Below are positions 59,478 to 64,000 of a DNA stretch of 64,000 nt, in pieces. The position numbers and the translations under genes were made by a program. Each line of letters begins with the position of its first letter. Position 1 is the first letter of the stretch. The notes under the pieces are model-generated. The model was not told the origin of the DNA and ran no database searches. It saw only the letters and a list, made by a program, of their open reading frames with translations. Source of the stretch: Typhlomys cinereus (Eukaryota > Chordata > Mammalia > Rodentia > Platacanthomyidae); contig JALPQD010000406.1 in the NCBI GenBank assembly GCA_023101885.1, forward strand, positions 930,001-994,000, given 5' to 3'.

Positions 59478-59902
59478 TTATAATAGGTAGTAAAGGTGTG
59501 TGAACTTAACAATTGAAGGTTTGAACAATGGGGGACAATTGAGAACAATTTTTAGTTAAGCCCTCAGTAAGCCTGCAGGAGATTGTTTAATGGGAAAGGG
59601 TAGTCTATGGTAGGTAATACTTTTCTAAGCAAATAGATAAGATGAAAGAAGATGATTCAGGGAGTTGGTGTCCTTTGGTATACTTGTTCGGACATACTAT
59701 ATGCAAATTAAGACTGTCCCTCTCTCAGTAGTCTTATGAATATGGTATAGCTAGTTCCCTTGCCTCTTGTGTTGGTGTGAGCTTTCCTACCAATATGAAC
59801 TAAGAAATGAAAGGAGGGAATTGTAAGCAAGAATGAAACTTTTGTTCTCCCTTAAGCCATTTGGTAGTGAATTTCACAGCTACATGCATCTAAACTATGA
59901 CA
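59478..59902 (+). mobile_element. Solo LTR, family A, copy 4
   Basis: 'ggtagtaaaggtgtgtgaac ttaacaattgaaggtttgaa' aligns to the family A start. 'gtcttatgaatatggtatag ctagttccc' matches the centre and 'cttttgttctcccttaagcc' the 3' part. It ends CTATGACA. The polyadenylation signal is degenerate (aatgaaac). No clear target duplication. Confidence 0.65.
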
Positions 59903-60032
59903 GAGGTAATCTAAATTTTGACAAAAATATTTGTAGTTCTCCTTATATGTATTCTTATTTTAAATGGAATTGTTACTTTTGTATAAAATAATAACAAATA
60001 AGCAGCTTTATCAAAAATAGAATATGACTTAC

Positions 60033-60097
60033 TATCATAGTTTGGTACAGGTGTCAACTTGACAGTTAAGGGTTTGAGTTTTGTGCACATTTGTGGA
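60033..60097 (+). mobile_element. Solo LTR, family A, copy 5 (5' fragment)
   Basis: 'catagtttggtacaggtgtc aacttgacagttaagggttt' is a close match to the family A start, but the match stops at about 60097, where a different element begins. Confidence 0.65.
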
Positions 60098-60879
60098 GAG
60101 TGCCTGCTCTCAATTTGAATGATAGGAGAGGCCCTAGTTTGAGGGCAAGATCTTCAGAGAATGCTACCACCCATAAGAATGCAAATCCTTTTGGAAGAAA
60201 TGAGCTAAAGGGTGAGTTCCGGAGTCCTCCACCAAGATTTCAAAAACTGATGAAAGCCAGGCAGCATGTGGCAGAAAGTCTGCAGCTTAGAGGCCCAAGC
60301 AGGGCAGTTTGTGCTGCAGAGTTAAAGCCTGGTTTTCCATTGAGGAATAAAGATGTTACAGATGCCAGAGACAACATGGTACATCTTCCAAGGAGAGCTG
60401 TATACCCTGGGAGGGTCAGCCCAAGAGAGTAATGTTCCCTTTGGAACTGAGATGATTTCAAGGAGAGGATTGCCTGTGGGACTTGGAGTTACAAGATTTG
60501 GAGTTTGTCCTGTTGTTTTTTGATCTTGTTATGGACCAATCTTTCTTGGATATGCCCTCATACCTTCCTTTGTAATGGGAATGTTTATTCTGTGCCATTG
60601 TATATTGGAAATATATAACTTGTGTTTTAATTTTACAGGAGGCTTGGGACCTCTTTCTTGGATATGCCCTCATACCTTCCTTTGTAATGGGAATGTTTAT
60701 TCTGTGGCATTGTATATTGGAAGTATATAACTTGTGTTTTAATTTTACAGGAGGCTTGGGACTTTGGATTTTTAGACTGTGTTGGGACTATTGATGTAGT
60801 CTATGAAGACTTTTAAAGTTGGACTGAATATGGTTTACATACTGAGATGGTAATGAGCTTTTGGGGACCAAGGGTAGAG
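60098..60879 (+). mobile_element. MaLR-type internal region (3' part)
   Basis: This non-coding retroviral interior leads into the LTR at 60880. Its last part (ggaggcttgggactttggat ... tagactgtgttgggactatt gatg ... 'gagatggtaatgagcttttg gggaccaagggtagag') is the typical run-in to a MaLR 3' LTR. An open frame of 113 codons (60091-60432) crosses from the LTR fragment into it. MaLR interiors are non-coding and the frame matches no retroviral protein, so I do not call a gene. It contains the 112-bp duplication. Confidence 0.6.
60541..60762 (+). repeat. 112-bp tandem duplication, nearly identical
   Basis: The unit starting ctttcttggatatgccctc (60541 and 60653) and ending ggcttgggac (60650 and 60762) is present twice, head to tail. 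I see only two substitutions (gccattg/ggcattg; gaaatat/gaagtat), so it is recent compared with the surrounding element. Confidence 0.93.
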
Positions 60880-61234
60880 TGTCATGGTTTGAAATGTGTC
60901 CCCCACTGTCTCATGTGTTTGGCAAGGTCATGGAACCTTGAGAGGTGGAGCCTTTCTGGAGGAAGGGACTCACAAGGAGTGGGTCTTGAGGTGGATTAGT
61001 CCCACCCTACCTCCAGGGAAAATTTGCCTTTGCAGCAAGCATCTGGCAGCTCTCAGCTTCCAAGATGTCTGCAGTGACTTAGCCTCTTCCAGCTTCGACC
61101 ATCCAACCATGCACCCTCCACATTGAAAGACTCTTTCTTCCCTCTGGAACCATAAGCTAAATAAATCTTCCCTTCTCACTTAAGTTGCTTGACTTTGGGT
61201 GCTCTCATACCAATAGTTAAGAGTAACCATTACA
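60880..61234 (+). mobile_element. 3' LTR, family B (ERVL-MaLR-like)
   Basis: A 355-bp LTR, TGTCATGGTTTGAAATG to CATTACA, with AATAAA in 'gctaaataaatcttcccttc' (about 61159) and 'cacttaagttgcttgacttt'. It is preceded by internal sequence, so it is a 3' LTR of a truncated element rather than a solo LTR. It is the same family as 30461-30826. Confidence 0.78.
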
Positions 61235-63402
61235 AACTTCAAAGTGCATAAGAAGGAATGTGAAAGAAAATATTTCATATTAGAAAGTGTGAGGCATTTG
61301 GAATCAGAGAGTCCAGCACTCAGGTCAATGCTACCACTTATTAGTTCTGTGGTATCACAAATCAGAACCTTAGCTTTATCAAAAGTGGTAAAATATTTAT
61401 TAACCACTCTTCTCAATACTCAGAATTGAATTAGGTATTGTAATGATTATCTCTTGTTGTAAAGATATAATGGATGTTCATGTAAATAAAATGTGCAAAG
61501 AAACAAATAATGCCTTTTGTCTCAATTTTGTTTTCAGAATATCTCTTAACAGGAACTAATAAAAATAATAAAACACACATATAATGACTTCTTTGTGAAG
61601 AAAGTTCCAGAGTATTAAAACACATCAAAATATTTTTATCTCTGAATAAAATACAACTAATTCTGTTGAGCTCTCTGACAATTGGATCTTAAGGTGCCTT
61701 AAGATTTTGTTTAATTAAGTGATTCATATGAAAGTCATTTTATAGCTGCAGCATGTCTGAATCTTTATTATCAAAACAAGACAGAATGAGTTCTAATTTA
61801 TCACTTTTTAAACAATGAATGTATTTTCAGCTAATGAAAGTTTCATCTTCATATAAATTGGTATCTGTTATAACTGAAGTCTGCTGTTTCTGAATATTAA
61901 TCAGATCTGAAGAAATCATGATTTTTTTTATAAAATTTTGAAATTTAATTTTTAAGTGAGGAGATATGCAAAGATTGAATAATTGCTGAATCATTGCTGA
62001 AGTTAAGTATAGTTCAAATGCTTTCAATAGTTATTTTCAGAACAGTTATCATTGGCCTGGTAGTTACCTATAAAATAATCAAATCCTACATGCTCCAATG
62101 ATGTATTGAAATGAAAGGCAAACAAAAATTTTTAGGTTTCTATTGACTGTATAACTTGCCTTATGAATACAAAAGGAGAAATTAAAAGCATTTTTAGAAA
62201 AAAATGCTTAGGAAACCTGTTTCTGACTAAAATTATTATTCTATTTATGTTAAATGCAAACAGCCATCCATGCTATATACAATGTAAGGATTTCTTCTCA
62301 GTTTAAGAGAAATTCCTCAATTACATTTGCTCATGTGACTGTGGTTTAGGTCACCACTGTGTGACAACAGTCTATGTCCTCCATGAAGTAGGCAGAAGGA
62401 CTTGTGTGCTGATTTGGATCACTGGCCGCCACCTCCTGCAGTGTAGATAGGTCAAGGAACTCATAATCACTTCTTTTCTTCTTTTTAGCAGCAGCTGACT
62501 CTCAATAAGCTTTCCCATATGTGTTTAAACATCTATTTTCCTTGACATGGAGTCTATGTGGATAGAATAATACACCATTGCCCTTTCAGTATGCTCTTCT
62601 CAATTATTCTCAAATTTCCTTTCTAGTTTATCCACTTTAGGGCTTACAGACAGTTATAAAATTCAGTCTATGGATTAACCTTTGTGATTTTGCTAAGGAA
62701 CACTGGCAGTTTAACACTGGGATTCATAATGCTGCTTCTTTTCACAGAGTGTTTTTAAACCTAACATCAATCTACAAAACACAACAGCAGGATTATACAA
62801 AGACACACATGCAGTGCATTTTCATCCTCTGGATGAGGACTTTCCAAGCAGCCAAGAGTCCACAGCTACTCAGTCCAAGGCACACTGTGTCTTCTAAATC
62901 AGGTCTGCTCAGCATCTGTAATTTCAGATCTTAGGGCTCTAAGTAGGCGTCAAGGTGCAACATTCCCCACTACCAACCACTGTGTTATGCGTCTAGTCCA
63001 GTCTAAGTACTTCCTTGTGTAATTATTAATAATAGGTCTGCATTTCTTTCTGATTCAGTTTATATCTCTTCTATTTTTAAAGTTCTAGTTGAGAAACCAT
63101 ATCCTCGAGGTTTCGGTGATCCTGCCTACCAAAATCTGCCTGTATTTTATTTGTTTGTTTTTCTTCGTTTTGGTTTTTGTTTTTAAGATTTTCTTTCACA
63201 GCTACCTACAGTTTTATTCTGTAGAGAGTAGGTACGATTTCAAACCTTTTCCTGAGGGAAAAAGGAAGCTTTGACTCCTAACAGCGTTATATGCTTAACT
63301 TGGCTCTGGTGGAGGAACTATGCAAATACTAAGGTTTCTCATTCTCTAGTCCCAGCGAGATGAACCCACTGACACTGTTCATCCCTCTTCTCTCAAATGT
63401 TT
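61235..63402. other. Single-copy AT-rich sequence
   Basis: No transposon, gene or RNA recognised in about 2.2 kb. The right end is the target site of the next SINE. Confidence 0.5.
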
Positions 63403-63420
63403 ATTTAAAGGTGGTGTTCT

Positions 63421-63706
63421 GGGGCTGGAGAGGTGGCTCAGGGGTTAAGCTTCCGCCTTGCAGGCGGAAGGTCCTGAGTTCAGATCCCGGATCCCACGTA
63501 TAGACGCCAGGCGGAAGCGGGGGTGGCCTGCGCTTCTGGTCCTGGTAGGGCGGAGCCTGTGAATCCCGGGGCAGAAGGAGGTGGAGACGTCCATGGTGGT
63601 TCGCGAATTCGTCCGTGGTTCTACACACACACATACACACATGCGCGCAATACATACACACACACACGCACTATTGAATAAATAATAATAATAAAAAACA
63701 AAAAAA
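63421..63706 (+). mobile_element. Young B2-like SINE, short subtype
   Basis: Head GGGGCTGGAGAGGTGGCTCA, an anticodon-arm-like perfect stem (ttccgcc/ggcggaa), box B-like gagttcagatcc, GC-rich body with CpG kept (gttcgcgaattcgtccg), CA-rich run, gaataaataataataataa and A tract. Perfect 18-bp target duplication atttaaaggtggtgttct (63403-63420, 63707-63724). Confidence 0.96.
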
Positions 63707-63724
63707 ATTTAAAGGTGGTGTTCT

Positions 63725-64000
63725 GTATATGGACATGTTTTCATCTTCTGTGGTAAAAAGTCAGAAAGTTTCCTTCATTGGACAACCTAAATTATGTGAT
63801 CCTTCCTCGGTGACTGGATGTAGAATCCAAAGCAAAGAACCTGCAGAACATATGGAGAAGTTAGCAGTATCTCTCATATACCTAGTCCTGGCCTCATGAT
63901 CTGTTAGGAAAACTGAAAATCAGTTGTCTGAAGTAGAATATGAACAGATAAATGAACACAGAAAGAAGTTTTTGAGCTTCCACCTCATATTCAATATGAA
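63725..64000. other. Single-copy sequence to window end
   Basis: No feature recognised. Confidence 0.5.

Noticed and set aside
60091..60432. 113-codon plus frame, hydrophilic and Arg-rich
   Set aside because: It spans the joint between an LTR fragment and a MaLR-type interior. MaLR interiors are not coding, and I see no retroviral motif.
1..64000. tRNA genes suggested by box A and box B in SINE heads
   Set aside because: All such heads continue into SINE bodies, and none has a complete acceptor stem, so none is a tRNA gene.

Overview
The window is a gene-poor, AT-rich piece of a mammalian nuclear genome, almost certainly from a rodent. I find no protein-coding host gene, tRNA, rRNA or small RNA gene. 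What I can support is a layered collection of retrotransposons separated by AT-rich single-copy sequence. The evidence for a rodent is the tRNA-derived SINEs whose head begins GGGCTGGAGAGGTGGCTCAG (B2-type), older B3/B4-like SINEs, L1 elements with a long purine-rich 3' UTR, and MaLR-type LTRs. The young SINE body is not the mouse or rat B2 body, and I notice no clear 7SL-derived B1. A non-murid rodent, perhaps a dipodoid such as a jerboa, is a reasonable but unproven guess.

Layout: 0-13 kb holds old SINEs, two young SINEs (3.15 and 4.38 kb), solo LTRs (2.17, 3.96 and 11.94 kb) and a pair of related retroviral LTRs (8.16 and 8.89 kb). 13.25-20.19 kb is a nearly full-length minus-strand L1 (L1-1) carrying two young SINEs and an internal duplication. 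20.2-33 kb is mostly single-copy, with an old L1 3' end, four LTRs (25.3, 26.9, 28.8 and 30.5 kb) and an old inverted-looking L1 scrap. 33.15-39.16 kb is a second nearly full-length minus-strand L1 (L1-2). 42.65-44.25 kb is a short minus-strand L1 (L1-3) with an inverted 5' end, inserted into an older SINE. 44-64 kb mixes SINEs, L1 3' UTR remnants, LTRs and long repeat-free stretches, the longest near 49.8-52.85 kb.

The elements can be dated against each other. Young SINEs lie inside L1-1 with perfect target-site duplications, so they are younger than it. L1-3 splits an older SINE with a perfect 15-bp duplication. Six LTR copies have 5-bp target duplications that are perfect (four) or nearly so (two).

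The most interesting observation is in L1-2. Its 3' UTR lacks about 230 bp that L1-1 and L1-3 keep. In L1-3 that segment is bounded, on the L1 sense strand, by a GTAAGT donor and a pyrimidine tract plus CAG/G acceptor. L1-2 therefore looks like a retrotransposed copy of an L1 RNA spliced in its 3' UTR. L1-1 (forward-and-back template-switch duplication) and L1-3 (twin-priming inversion) each record a different reverse-transcription accident. Several repeat-free blocks look like candidate conserved non-coding elements, but only cross-species alignment can decide that.
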